A stretch of DNA of 64,000 bases from Lysinibacillus boronitolerans JCM 21713 = 10a = NBRC 103108 (GTDB taxonomy: Bacteria > Bacillota > Bacilli > Bacillales_A > Planococcaceae): assembly GCF_000772935.1 (NCBI RefSeq), contig NZ_JPVR01000079.1, positions 243,294 through 307,293 on the forward strand, in the 5' to 3' direction. A program made the translations under genes and the position numbers. Positions 36,753 to 45,003 of the stretch are shown piece by piece; positions within the stretch are counted from its first letter, which is position 1; the number at the start of each line of letters is the position of its first letter. The notes beneath the pieces are model-generated. The model ran no database searches, was not told the origin of the DNA, and saw only the letters and a list, made by a program, of their open reading frames with translations.

Positions 36753-37325
36753 TCAACTGTTCTTACAGGACAATTTAAGGTGTTGAGGAAATGATTTCAT
36801 TATTTCGGAAAATGTAAGGACTTTACCTCCGAATCCTTTTACAAAGTTCTCTGCATATTCTTTAGTCTCAAATACCAACACTTGTGGGTAACAACAACGA
36901 ATATGGACAGTAGTGTCTAAAACAAACCAAGCTAGATGAGCGCTAATCGTTGTCCCTGTTAAAAAATCGGTACAAATTGCTTGTGCTACCTCATCACCTA
37001 ACTGTCGATGCCGCAGTATTCCACAATGGCTGCAACAAGCATTTTCACGTTCTCCATTTAAAAGAATTATCCTGTAAACCAATCGATCATCACACTTACG
37101 ATGACAATACACACACTCGTCTTCCTCAACACGATGTATAGATTGATCCCTTATAAGTGTAATCCCACCATATGTCTTCATAATAAGCCCTTCTTCAATC
37201 AGAGGTTTTATATCTCGATGTATTGTCATCTCTGATACCTCAAGTGTTTGACTTAATTCTGAGATTTTCAAATTGTGTCTATATAGAATCATGTCACGTA
37301 TAAGTTGTTGTCTCTCTGAAAGCAT
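36753..37325 (-). CDS. DeoR-type HTH fused to a NosL-like metal-binding domain
   Basis: The product is 190 aa. Residues 1-60 are a DeoR winged helix (LIRDMILYRHNLKISELSQT, EVSEMTIHRDIKPLIEEGL). The sugar-phosphate sensor domain of DeoR proteins is missing. Residues 65-190 are a NosL-like domain: C71, C74 and C78 (ECVYCHRKC), C97, C98 and C101 (NACCSHC), C118, C144 and C145, then VFETKEYAENFVKGFGGKVL as in NosL. NosL proteins bind Cu(I), so this is likely a copper-sensing regulator of the operon it heads. ATG 37325 has AGGAGG upstream. A palindrome covers its promoter. Confidence 0.7.
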   Translation of the reverse strand: MLSERQQLIRDMILYRHNLKISELSQTLEVSEMTIHRDIKPLIEEGLIMKTYGGITLIRDQSIHRVEEDECVYCHRKCDDRLVYRIILLNGERENACCSHCGILRHRQLGDEVAQAICTDFLTGTTISAHLAWFVLDTTVHIRCCYPQVLVFETKEYAENFVKGFGGKVLTFSEIMKSFPQHLKLSCKNS

Positions 37326-37338
37326 AGTTTCCTCCTGA

Positions 37339-37365
37339 ATGTTATAACTTAACAAGATATAACAT
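37339..37365 (-). promoter_or_regulatory. Palindromic operator candidate for the HTH-NosL regulator
   Basis: ATGTTATA-N11-TATAACAT, a perfect 8-bp inverted repeat, 13 bp before the start codon. It could be the autoregulatory site. Confidence 0.55.
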
Positions 37366-37505
37366 CATTTTATTACAGCAATTAGAATAATCAATATAAA
37401 CCTCGGGATATTTTGTTACATAGTTATGTCAATTATCTATAAAATCTTCTGTAGATGCTCCCCCCACATGAATATGAGAGGTTGCATAGTATGTATTGAA
37501 CTAAA

Positions 37506-37544
37506 AAACAGAAGCACAGTAGTTTCAATTACTGTGCTTCTGTT
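37506..37544. terminator. Long terminator-like hairpin
   Basis: The arms AACAGAAGCACAGTA and TACTGTGCTTCTGTT are almost perfect, with A and T tracts nearby. The gene it served is lost. Confidence 0.65.
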
Positions 37545-37632
37545 GCTAAATAGAAGAATAAATATTGCTTTGATTACAAACTTGTTCACTGTTCAAGTTC
37601 TTCTAGTCAATATGATTTGCACAGCATGCAAC

Positions 37633-37776
37633 GTCTTTTTCCAGACAAAAAGTCATCTCATTATGAGCATTGGTGGATGGTTAATGATAGTAATGGGTGT
37701 GCTACTCTATTTTGACATGATGACAAAAATTATTGCTTGGTTTACTCCCTTCTTTGGTGGATTCACAGGATTTTAA
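37633..37776 (+). pseudogene. C-terminal remnant of a CcdA-type cytochrome c biogenesis protein
   Basis: The last about 45 codons read SHLIMSIGGWLMIVMGVLLY, then a FDMMTKIIAWF segment and GGFTGF, the typical end of Bacillus CcdA. The upstream part of the frame has no similarity to the family and contains the hairpin at 37506-37544. It is a deletion remnant, probably left by a recombination event next to the tns module. Confidence 0.6.
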
Positions 37777-37820
37777 TTTTTCGATTTCAAAGATGAACAA
37801 CACCATTATGACTACAACAA

Positions 37821-37856
37821 AAAAAGCCGTGTTTTCAGCTATGAACACGGCTTTTT
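37821..37856. terminator. Terminator after tnsD
   Basis: A perfect 13-bp stem AAAAAGCCGTGTT / AACACGGCTTTTT, symmetrical with A and T tracts; it lies just past the tnsD stop and may act in both directions. Confidence 0.85.
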
Positions 37857-37872
37857 GGTATCATTCTTTATA

Positions 37873-39714
37873 TCAGAATTTTTGCTTCGCACTTATTATC
37901 TGCCTTTTTATTTCTATCTCTAACCCAGAATAAAATCTTTCACTGATTCCTGCTTTTCGCATTATTTTCCAAACTTCAAGTTCTTCATCTTTTAATTGAT
38001 CTATAGCCCAACTAATACGCCTCTTTTGAAAATTGGTCGTATTTTCTTTAACACTCTCAATATACTTCATCGTATTGGGCAGTTTATTTACTCTTTTTTC
38101 TAACAACGATTTATTATTAATCATTTTACCTATACTGCTTACGGTTATTCTAACTGGTTTTTCTTTAGCACTTATATCTTCCACTGCTTTTTTTACCATG
38201 CCCAAGATGTGAAGGTCTCTCTGTACCCAATCAACTCTTTTATTAGTAACCCTATTTACTTTAACAACTGGGGAATGTTCCTTTAACCATTCCTTATCAT
38301 TTCTATAAATTCGCATATAAAGTGATGGGTCTTTTTTTCTAAGTTCTGTTCTTGATAATATGGGGTATTGGTTAATTAAATCAAGCCATTTTTGCTTCAA
38401 ATCACTTTTAATATGATTTTCCTTGTTCATAGGCTTACTATTTCTTTGCTTAGAATACTTAATAATTGTTTTGGTGTCGACTTTTAATATTTTTGAGCAT
38501 GCTTTATAACTCAACTGTTCTATTTCAACCAATTGATGGAGTTTGCTCAACCAAGTATCACCTAACATCTTAATACGCCCTATATTTGTTTTATCCTCTT
38601 CTGTTTTATCTGGCCCCTTACGAGAATAAACAAAGCCACAGGCACAGGAGAAGGTTCCTACCGGCCTTTTAGTATCATAGCAACGAGTAACCTTTAAATT
38701 AGTTATTACAGGCTGTAGAAAGTGTTCTGCCGCAGGATTCAAACATAGATATGGCTCTTCACCAAATGGACTATATCGTTTATTTGCATACTGTTCAATT
38801 GTATCAACCGATTCACCTAAAAAATAAATGAACAGTAAATGCCGTACAGGATGAAAAGACTTTCGATGTTTTCTTGTTATTGCCCTTAACCAACACTGTC
38901 CTTCTACACCACTTGGAAATGATTGCATCAATATTAAAAAATCGACCTTAAACTTCTTAATAAAGTCTTCTTCTAATCGCCTTTGGTCGATTGTGCCGTT
39001 TGATTTTACATACCCTTCGCGATCCAATAGGTAATGATAAATCTCTAATAAATTTAACTGATCAAATTTATAATCCTTTTGATTTAAGTTGCTACTTTCT
39101 ACAGCAAAATGACGTAGCAAATCAAAGTTTACTTTTGAAACATCACTTTTATTGCCCTTCTCTAAACTGTTTTCAATGTTTGAATAAAAATACGAAGAGT
39201 TTCCTTGCCTAATTAAGATTGAACTGTCTACAAGCAAGACAGAATGCTTTAAACAAATAAATACACTTGGTAATTGGTGATATGTCCGCCAATATGTTTC
39301 TCCATTCACTTGAATATCTTCTTCAAAGCAGTTAGGACAATAGCGAAAATACATAGGCTCTTTTACTGTCCCAGCCATTTGACCTGTTGAATAATGCAAG
39401 GAAGTATTGCCACAGCCATATAACATTTTATTTCGAACACTCTGTTTTATTTCTTTTGAAGTAAAATTTGTATAGTAGTTATACAATGTATGATAATTTA
39501 TCCATTCATCAATACTCGAATTTAAAAAAGGATTTACTTTTTCTAATAATATCTCTAAATCAGTAGGTAAATCAGGAATAATATATGCTTTCTTTTTTCC
39601 AAACAAATCTAAAGTTGAATGTTTATTACTTAAATTCCCTGAACGTTTATGGTATCTAGCCAACACACTATATAATAGTTCATCTTTATAAATTGAAGGA
39701 AAAAATGCTAACAT
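37873..39714 (-). CDS. tnsD: Tn7-like target-selection protein TnsD (TniQ family)
   Basis: The product is 613 aa. The TniQ domain starts at MLAFFPSIYKDELLYSVLAR, with RSGNLSNKHSTLDLFGKKK. The zinc finger FRYCPNCFEE...CLKHSVLL is at about 130-160, and a second cluster CLNPAAEHFL...TFSCACGFVYS follows at about 320-355. HTH-like segments are in the C-terminal half (KACSKILKVDTKTIIKYSKQ). TnsD binds the attachment site and recruits TnsC. It ends the tnsABCD operon, 20 bp behind tnsC. The target gene it recognises cannot be read from this window. Confidence 0.88.
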   Translation of the reverse strand: MLAFFPSIYKDELLYSVLARYHKRSGNLSNKHSTLDLFGKKKAYIIPDLPTDLEILLEKVNPFLNSSIDEWINYHTLYNYYTNFTSKEIKQSVRNKMLYGCGNTSLHYSTGQMAGTVKEPMYFRYCPNCFEEDIQVNGETYWRTYHQLPSVFICLKHSVLLVDSSILIRQGNSSYFYSNIENSLEKGNKSDVSKVNFDLLRHFAVESSNLNQKDYKFDQLNLLEIYHYLLDREGYVKSNGTIDQRRLEEDFIKKFKVDFLILMQSFPSGVEGQCWLRAITRKHRKSFHPVRHLLFIYFLGESVDTIEQYANKRYSPFGEEPYLCLNPAAEHFLQPVITNLKVTRCYDTKRPVGTFSCACGFVYSRKGPDKTEEDKTNIGRIKMLGDTWLSKLHQLVEIEQLSYKACSKILKVDTKTIIKYSKQRNSKPMNKENHIKSDLKQKWLDLINQYPILSRTELRKKDPSLYMRIYRNDKEWLKEHSPVVKVNRVTNKRVDWVQRDLHILGMVKKAVEDISAKEKPVRITVSSIGKMINNKSLLEKRVNKLPNTMKYIESVKENTTNFQKRRISWAIDQLKDEELEVWKIMRKAGISERFYSGLEIEIKRQIISAKQKF

Positions 39715-39733
39715 CTATTTTATTTACACACCC

Positions 39734-41362
39734 TTACATTATTAAGTCATCTAAAGGATTTTTAATATATCCTTCTTCACATAATGCCTCATAAGCAGAG
39801 CGTTTATTCTTCTTTCCTATATCAACTATTGATTGAAGTTTATTTACTGAAATATTGCCTTTCGCTTCATTTTTCTTTTCTTTCTTTCCCTCAATGTATT
39901 GGAGTGATAGAGTCATTAGTTGTGGAATTGTTGACTCAGGTGAATTTTTCAGTGCATATTTAGCAGCGTTTTCAGCAATTTTTTCTGAAACATCTAAATT
40001 AATTAAGGATAGGATTAATTTTTCTAGTATTGGAAGTTCTTTATTTGTACGATCTTGTGCCATCTTTTCTTTTTTCGCCTGAACCCTGGCCTTAAGGTCT
40101 AATACTGGCAATCTATTTAGAATATAATCTTCAATATCCATTGGAACAATATCTTCGTATTTTGCAATGTCGCTTTGATTTCCGGATTTAAGAGCCTCCA
40201 ACATAGGTTGAAGAAGTTTCAAATCTTCTTTCACTACCTTTTGTATAAGTTTAGGGGTTATTTTTTCAAGGCCAGAATTGATTGCCCTCGCTTGTGCGAG
40301 TAAATACAACTTAACAGCAACATCCACAATTCCTTGGCTCTCTTCGTAAATCGTGTTTAATAATTCTTCTGTCAGTTCCGTATATTCATTCGTCCACTGA
40401 TAATCCCACATACTTGTGATTAATACTTCCCAATCATCATCTTGTTTCATTTGCTGCCATACCATGTCGCCTTGGCCACTGCTTCTACGTGCTTGTCTGA
40501 AATCCTTTTGTAATAATGCCTTGGCTTTCATGGTTCCAATAAACATTACTGGTACTCCTATTTCATTCACTAGCGTTACAAAAAAATTCATCATCATTTC
40601 TGATGCAGCACCTGATGCAGATAACGAGTGCTGAACCTCATCAATGATTAGAGCGCCTATTGAGTGTAAACGAGCGACTTGCCCCATACGAGTTACCATT
40701 GAACTAACTGAATTTGATGGCTTACCATACTTTTCAAAATAATTAGTACCTGTCAACGAATCAACTTTTTTGAAAAAGTCCATACAAAGAGTTTTTAATG
40801 ATCCATCATGTGGACAATCCAATTTTAACCATACAATTTGAATCAAATTGATTGGATTTTGATGCAATATTACTTGCGGATAAAGAGATAGTACCCTTTC
40901 TATCGCAGATGTTTTACCTATTCCTGGATATCCCATTAAAGTGAAACTTGAAGCAGAAGAACGTATATCTGGCGGTAATCCAATTTCCTCTTTATTAACA
41001 AGCTTGTTGTGTAAATCAAGTAATGCTTGAACATGTTTTTTATGTAATGGATTTCGATTAACATATCCATACCTAATGAAACCTGAAAAACGCTGTTCTA
41101 GATTTAAGGTTTGATTTATAGGCTGATAAAATCTTGATAATCTTAGTAAAGCATGGTAACGATGATGACTTGATAAATTTCTTTCACTATTATGAAACAT
41201 AGGTATAAAGCTAAGTTGATCAAACGCTTCTTCTTTAGAGAGTATCGGAGGTAACGCTTCAATAAGGGGATTCCCTTTATAATCAATTATTTCTTGTTCA
41301 CGATACTCTGCCAATAGAACTTCAATACCACTCTCTAATTCAATTGTCTTCCCATTTTTCAT
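39734..41362 (-). CDS. tnsC: Tn7-like AAA+ regulator TnsC
   Basis: The product is 542 aa. It is an AAA+ ATPase with Walker A GYPGIGKTSAIERV near 148 and Walker B IGALIIDEVQH near 235, flanked by an N-terminal region and a C-terminal extension of about 200 residues with helical segments. It links target selection by TnsD to the TnsA/TnsB transposase. Its ATG overlaps the tnsB stop (ATGA), so the genes are translationally coupled. Confidence 0.92.
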   Translation of the reverse strand: MKNGKTIELESGIEVLLAEYREQEIIDYKGNPLIEALPPILSKEEAFDQLSFIPMFHNSERNLSSHHRYHALLRLSRFYQPINQTLNLEQRFSGFIRYGYVNRNPLHKKHVQALLDLHNKLVNKEEIGLPPDIRSSASSFTLMGYPGIGKTSAIERVLSLYPQVILHQNPINLIQIVWLKLDCPHDGSLKTLCMDFFKKVDSLTGTNYFEKYGKPSNSVSSMVTRMGQVARLHSIGALIIDEVQHSLSASGAASEMMMNFFVTLVNEIGVPVMFIGTMKAKALLQKDFRQARRSSGQGDMVWQQMKQDDDWEVLITSMWDYQWTNEYTELTEELLNTIYEESQGIVDVAVKLYLLAQARAINSGLEKITPKLIQKVVKEDLKLLQPMLEALKSGNQSDIAKYEDIVPMDIEDYILNRLPVLDLKARVQAKKEKMAQDRTNKELPILEKLILSLINLDVSEKIAENAAKYALKNSPESTIPQLMTLSLQYIEGKKEKKNEAKGNISVNKLQSIVDIGKKNKRSAYEALCEEGYIKNPLDDLIM

Positions 41363-43509
41363 TCCTTCTTCTTCCTTCTTTGCTTTTTAAATAATTCCAT
41401 TATCGTAGATGTTTCAGTTTTTTCATCTTTCTGCTCAGAAGGTGCAAAAGAAATAATGTTTTTATCATTATCAATCTCAGTTACACCTATTTGAAATGCC
41501 TCATACTCTCTTCGTAAACTTTTTTCAACTTCCCGATTTTCTCTAATATTTTTTATTTTTTCCGTTTTAGTGATTTTATTATTTTCATCTTGATTTGGTG
41601 TCTTAATTGCCTCATCCACTATTCCTTCAATTTTAGAATAAAAATTAATTTCTTCTTGTAACAAACTATGACTTTCAATTTTATATGTGTTTTGTTCAAT
41701 CATTAATAATTGTTCAATTTCTTCAAGTACTTTATTTTTGTATCTCTCCTGATGATCTAAAAGGAAGCAACTTTCAAAAAGTGATTTATCATTAATGTGC
41801 AGATAAATAATGTCCATGTTTCGAGGATCGTATGAAATATCAACTGTCCAACTTTTCTTTGTTCTAGCTTGTACAAACCAAGATTCCTTTATAGCTGTTT
41901 CACAGCTAAATAACCTATTTTTAAACTTTATTCCCTTTGAGGTTACTGTAGCTGTATCTCGTGGCAATAAGTAAAACTTTATAGTATTAGGATGTTCCTT
42001 CCTTAGCTTACCTGCTCTATTTTTAATGCCCCAATTCCAGAGTTTAAGAGGAGTCGGTTTTACATTTTCCCGTATCATCTGCTCATCTCTTAGATAATCC
42101 TTCATATAGTGATTTTTGTTATAAAATAAAACAAAATTGATTAGAATTTTTGTATATTGATCTATAGTTAACTTAGCTTCTAAACGATAATCACTAGCCC
42201 CACGTTCCCTAAAATCACTCTGTATGTAACCTGGTAAGAACGGCTTTATTTTACTTTGTGAAGTATCGAACAATTTTTCCACAATTCCCTTCCAATCTGG
42301 TCGAAAAGCAGGATTATTCTCCACTACCAAATCCAACCCTTCAATTAAACTATTCACGTTATATCCCTCCAACTCACCTCTATCCCCTAGAATAATTTCA
42401 GGAAGATGCGCAGATGGCCACATTTCATTTGAAATTTCTATACCATATCTACTGCAATATTCCTTTTTATCTGATGCTGCATTTGCTATTGCCATCATCA
42501 TTCCTGCCCAAGAAGGACCTTCAAATCCGATATACATTCCTGTAATCATATGTGTATATACGTCCACCACAAAATATATAATTGGTTTACCTACAATATA
42601 ATCAGAATTAAAACTAGATACCAGATACACATTACCAATAGTCGCATCTATTTGATATCGTGATCCTGGCCCCATGACTTCATAAGTTGAAGATCCTAAT
42701 ATTGCTCGATGATCTCGTTCAAATTTTTTCTCACCTTCTCGACTTACTATTTTTTGTTCAATACCAAATTCTTTGTTGTGCCAATATCTAAATTGTCTTA
42801 ATGAAGGAATTTTATTTTCATCCTGTATTACTATATATTTTGTTCCGTTTTCGTAACGAACTTCATCTGCATAGAACTCCTTTATCATCATTTTATATGC
42901 GAATGACAATGAGTTTCTCTTGCTTGTAAAATAGTACCTTTTAATCGATTTACGAAATATTTCCCTTGTTTCATCGGTTACATTTATTCCTACACTGTTA
43001 GTGGTTCTAGGTTTTCCCCTTTTCAAAGTACCACTTTTTTTATTTCTTCCCTTACCTCCAGAGTTACTATAATCCGGAAGCAAACTATTCATAGTTTTTC
43101 CTCTCTGCCAGTACTTTCTCAAATATTTATAAGCAGTCATTTTTGTACATACTTTATTATTTACAAGTTCATTTATTAGCTGCCCACGTTCTTTTTTCTT
43201 ATAAATTGAAGGTTCATCATTCACTAAGTTTTTGATAATTGCCCACGCTGTGTCTCTCTTTTGTTTCATTCCCTCAGGTAAATTAATGTGGTTAATTAGT
43301 ATGTTTGTGTGATCAGATTCGAATTTGGAGTATGAATTTTCTATAAATCCTTGATGTATATCTTTAACTTTTAAAAGGAATGGTAAGGCATTGGAATCTT
43401 CTATATCAATTGCATATGTAACGATGTTACTTTCATCAATCCAAAGTAGACGATATACTTTATTACACGTCAAGTCTTTAATTAATTCATTAACTGATAT
43501 TGTAATCAA
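41359..43509 (-). CDS. tnsB: Tn7-like DDE transposase TnsB
   Basis: The product is about 716 aa. The catalytic core has D in RYQIDATIGNVY, D in IILGDRGELEG and E in DWKGIVEKLFD, the D-D-E triad of retroviral-integrase-like transposases, followed by the Mu-type beta-barrel. N-terminal HTH segments (KVCTKMTAYKYLRKYW) bind the transposon ends. TTG 43509 is chosen because AAGGAGG is 6 nt before it; the ATG further upstream encloses that site. The gene overlaps the end of tnsA. It looks complete and functional. Confidence 0.92.
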   Translation of the reverse strand: MITISVNELIKDLTCNKVYRLLWIDESNIVTYAIDIEDSNALPFLLKVKDIHQGFIENSYSKFESDHTNILINHINLPEGMKQKRDTAWAIIKNLVNDEPSIYKKKERGQLINELVNNKVCTKMTAYKYLRKYWQRGKTMNSLLPDYSNSGGKGRNKKSGTLKRGKPRTTNSVGINVTDETREIFRKSIKRYYFTSKRNSLSFAYKMMIKEFYADEVRYENGTKYIVIQDENKIPSLRQFRYWHNKEFGIEQKIVSREGEKKFERDHRAILGSSTYEVMGPGSRYQIDATIGNVYLVSSFNSDYIVGKPIIYFVVDVYTHMITGMYIGFEGPSWAGMMMAIANAASDKKEYCSRYGIEISNEMWPSAHLPEIILGDRGELEGYNVNSLIEGLDLVVENNPAFRPDWKGIVEKLFDTSQSKIKPFLPGYIQSDFRERGASDYRLEAKLTIDQYTKILINFVLFYNKNHYMKDYLRDEQMIRENVKPTPLKLWNWGIKNRAGKLRKEHPNTIKFYLLPRDTATVTSKGIKFKNRLFSCETAIKESWFVQARTKKSWTVDISYDPRNMDIIYLHINDKSLFESCFLLDHQERYKNKVLEEIEQLLMIEQNTYKIESHSLLQEEINFYSKIEGIVDEAIKTPNQDENNKITKTEKIKNIRENREVEKSLRREYEAFQIGVTEIDNDKNIISFAPSEQKDEKTETSTIMELFKKQRRKKKE

Positions 43510-44323
43510 TGTTATCCTCCTTAGAAACATTCATAATAATTTGATCTAAAGTTAGATTGCTTGGGTTAATTTTCTTACTCATATCAATCGAAATATATTT
43601 TCGAGCTATAAAATGTTTTATATAACTTAAAGATGAGCCTGTTTCTAAGTTATAATCCTCATCAAATTTATTACAAACTACTAATAAACTCTCTTCGCTA
43701 TCTTTTTTTAAAATCAATAAATGCAATAATAAAGTAGAATAGCTTATATCTTCTTCTGCTAAATAATAAGATTTATGTATCCATAGAATATTGTTTGCTA
43801 GTTGTTTAGGAATTTCCTTTTCAGTTATGACCCCCCAACTTATTCCTTGTATCTCCCAATACTCTCGTTCAATTTCAAACTTTTCAATTACTCGTTTATC
43901 TTCAAGTTGTTCACTTGGTTTTACAGTTCTAGCGATATATTTTCTTTCAGAGTTTTTTACTACTGTTATAAAGAAATCTGTTGTCATATCTATCGGTATA
44001 CCTGAACTATTATCTTTAGAGTGCTTAATTCCTTTCTCTTCAGCTATACGAATAGTTGTTTCAACATTTAAAGGAAACTGTTCTCTTATGTCTACCACTG
44101 TATCTTCCCAATCTAATAAGAGAAAAAAGTCTCTTTCCAAGTTAGACAACAATTCATGCTGTCTCTTCGCGGTCCACCCTATTAATCGAGAAGCATTTCC
44201 TTGTGACGATATATCTTGTATTTTAATCCAAGGTATATAATTTGATAGTTCCCCTTGACCTCGTCCTTCTTTAATATAGTCATTTCTTTTTTTCTCAGAC
44301 CAACCGTATTTCCTTTTAGACAT
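43490..44323 (-). CDS. tnsA: Tn7-like endonuclease TnsA
   Basis: The product is about 277 aa. The N-terminal part holds the restriction-endonuclease-like core (KEGRGQGELSNYIPWIKIQD, VVDIREQFPL, and IDMTTDFFITV with the metal-binding Asp). The C-terminal part is the winged-helix TnsC-binding region. It cuts the 5' ends for cut-and-paste transposition with TnsB. ATG 44323 is used: the preceding 12 codons are not conserved with the tnsA remnant, and GAGGCGGTG lies before this ATG. Confidence 0.92.
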   Translation of the reverse strand: MSKRKYGWSEKKRNDYIKEGRGQGELSNYIPWIKIQDISSQGNASRLIGWTAKRQHELLSNLERDFFLLLDWEDTVVDIREQFPLNVETTIRIAEEKGIKHSKDNSSGIPIDMTTDFFITVVKNSERKYIARTVKPSEQLEDKRVIEKFEIEREYWEIQGISWGVITEKEIPKQLANNILWIHKSYYLAEEDISYSTLLLHLLILKKDSEESLLVVCNKFDEDYNLETGSSLSYIKHFIARKYISIDMSKKINPSNLTLDQIIMNVSKEDNIDYNIS

Positions 44324-44454
44324 GTAAAGCACCGCCTCGTCGACATAATTATGGTTCAAAAAAATAATTTCTAAAATTATTATAACTTTTTGACTTACTT
44401 GTAGTTTAATTTATTCCATTTTATAAAAGTATTTATATTACAATCGTTTACACA
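44324..44454. repeat. Candidate left end of the intact Tn7-like element
   Basis: 131 bp lie between tnsA and a terminator of the next gene. TGTGTAAACGATTG begins at 44454 on the minus strand. One AAAAAGTTATAAT copy (about 44395-44383, minus strand) resembles the AAAAAAGTTGTATAC sites at the right-type end near 20,930. The evidence is weak, because I find no clean set of repeats. Confidence 0.25.
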
Positions 44455-44457
44455 TAA

Positions 44458-44484
44458 AAAACGTCCTTTAAAGAGTGGACGTTT
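44458..44484 (-). terminator. Terminator after the zinc-ribbon gene
   Basis: The 8-bp stem AAACGTCC / GGACGTTT is followed on the minus strand by TTTTATG. Confidence 0.65.
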
Positions 44485-44527
44485 GCTAATTTTAGTAAGA
44501 AAAATACTATACTTTCTTCGATTCACA

Positions 44528-44731
44528 TTATGTTTTTAACAGCCCTTGATTATATACAATCCACTTCTCCAATTCTCTTTCTACCGCTCGATTTTGCCAT
44601 TCAAACCAAATCCCAATACACTCACTACAATGACTGTCAACACCGATTTTATTATGCAAATCCTTACATGTAAAAATGGTCTTTTTACGACACTTATAAC
44701 AGTAGATTTCAATCTCTTTATAAAATTCCAT
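44528..44731 (-). CDS. Small zinc-ribbon-like protein
   Basis: The product is 67 aa with two CxxC-type pairs, IYCYKCRKKTIFTC and HCSECIGIW, spaced as in a zinc ribbon. A short basic-acidic helix NRAVERELEKWIVYNQ follows. AAAGG precedes the ATG, and a terminator follows. I do not recognise the family; it may be a small nucleic-acid or protein adaptor, and it lies just outside the presumed transposon end. Confidence 0.5.
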   Translation of the reverse strand: MEFYKEIEIYCYKCRKKTIFTCKDLHNKIGVDSHCSECIGIWFEWQNRAVERELEKWIVYNQGLLKT

Positions 44732-45003
44732 AAATATTACCTTTCATTTTATTTATATTCATTTCCATTAAAGGGACAAAAAATACATAAAATCATTAAG
44801 GTATTCTTTTGTATTAACTAAATAAAAATGTTGTTAAGTTGTTAAAAATTTCAATTGAAATTTTAGAAAAAAGATTGAGTATTTCTATAGGGTAGGTTAT
44901 TTAATATGAACCACGACCAATAACCCTAGATATAAGAGTTATGTAATAGAAACCAATAAAAAAACCTCCATGGTATTTGGAGGTTTTAATAATCTATTTA
45001 TAT
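44732..45003. other. Gene-free stretch between the zinc-ribbon gene and the oxidase terminator
   Basis: It contains AATGTTGTTAAGTTGTTAAAAATTTC-type sequence (about 44829-44854), which resembles the low-end repeats of element A. There is no other clear signal apart from the oxidase terminator. Confidence 0.3.
44961..44987 (-). terminator. Terminator after the multicopper oxidase gene
   Basis: A perfect 10-bp stem AAAACCTCCA / TGGAGGTTTT with a 7-nt loop. Confidence 0.85.

Larger units (their letters stand above)
37366..37872. other. Relic-bearing stretch between the copper operon and tnsD
   Basis: It holds a strong hairpin (37506-37544), a CcdA gene tail and a terminator (37821-37856), but no intact gene. 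Confidence 0.6.
20788..44454. mobile_element. Tentative Tn7-like element B (tniQ, ars, cad, cop-like cargo, tnsDCBA)
   Basis: Transposition genes at the high end run tnsA-B-C-D inward, and TnsB-like repeats mark the low end, so the whole metal-resistance block would be cargo as in other Tn7-like elements. The high terminus is not certain: TGTGTAAACGATTG read from 44454 is a candidate, and one AAAAAGTTATAAT copy is near 44390. The two ends do not match well, so the tns module could belong to a third element. Confidence 0.35.

Noticed and set aside
37426..37776. Possible complete 116-aa membrane protein
   Set aside because: Only the last about 45 residues fit a family (CcdA); the upstream part runs through a strong hairpin, so it is a remnant.
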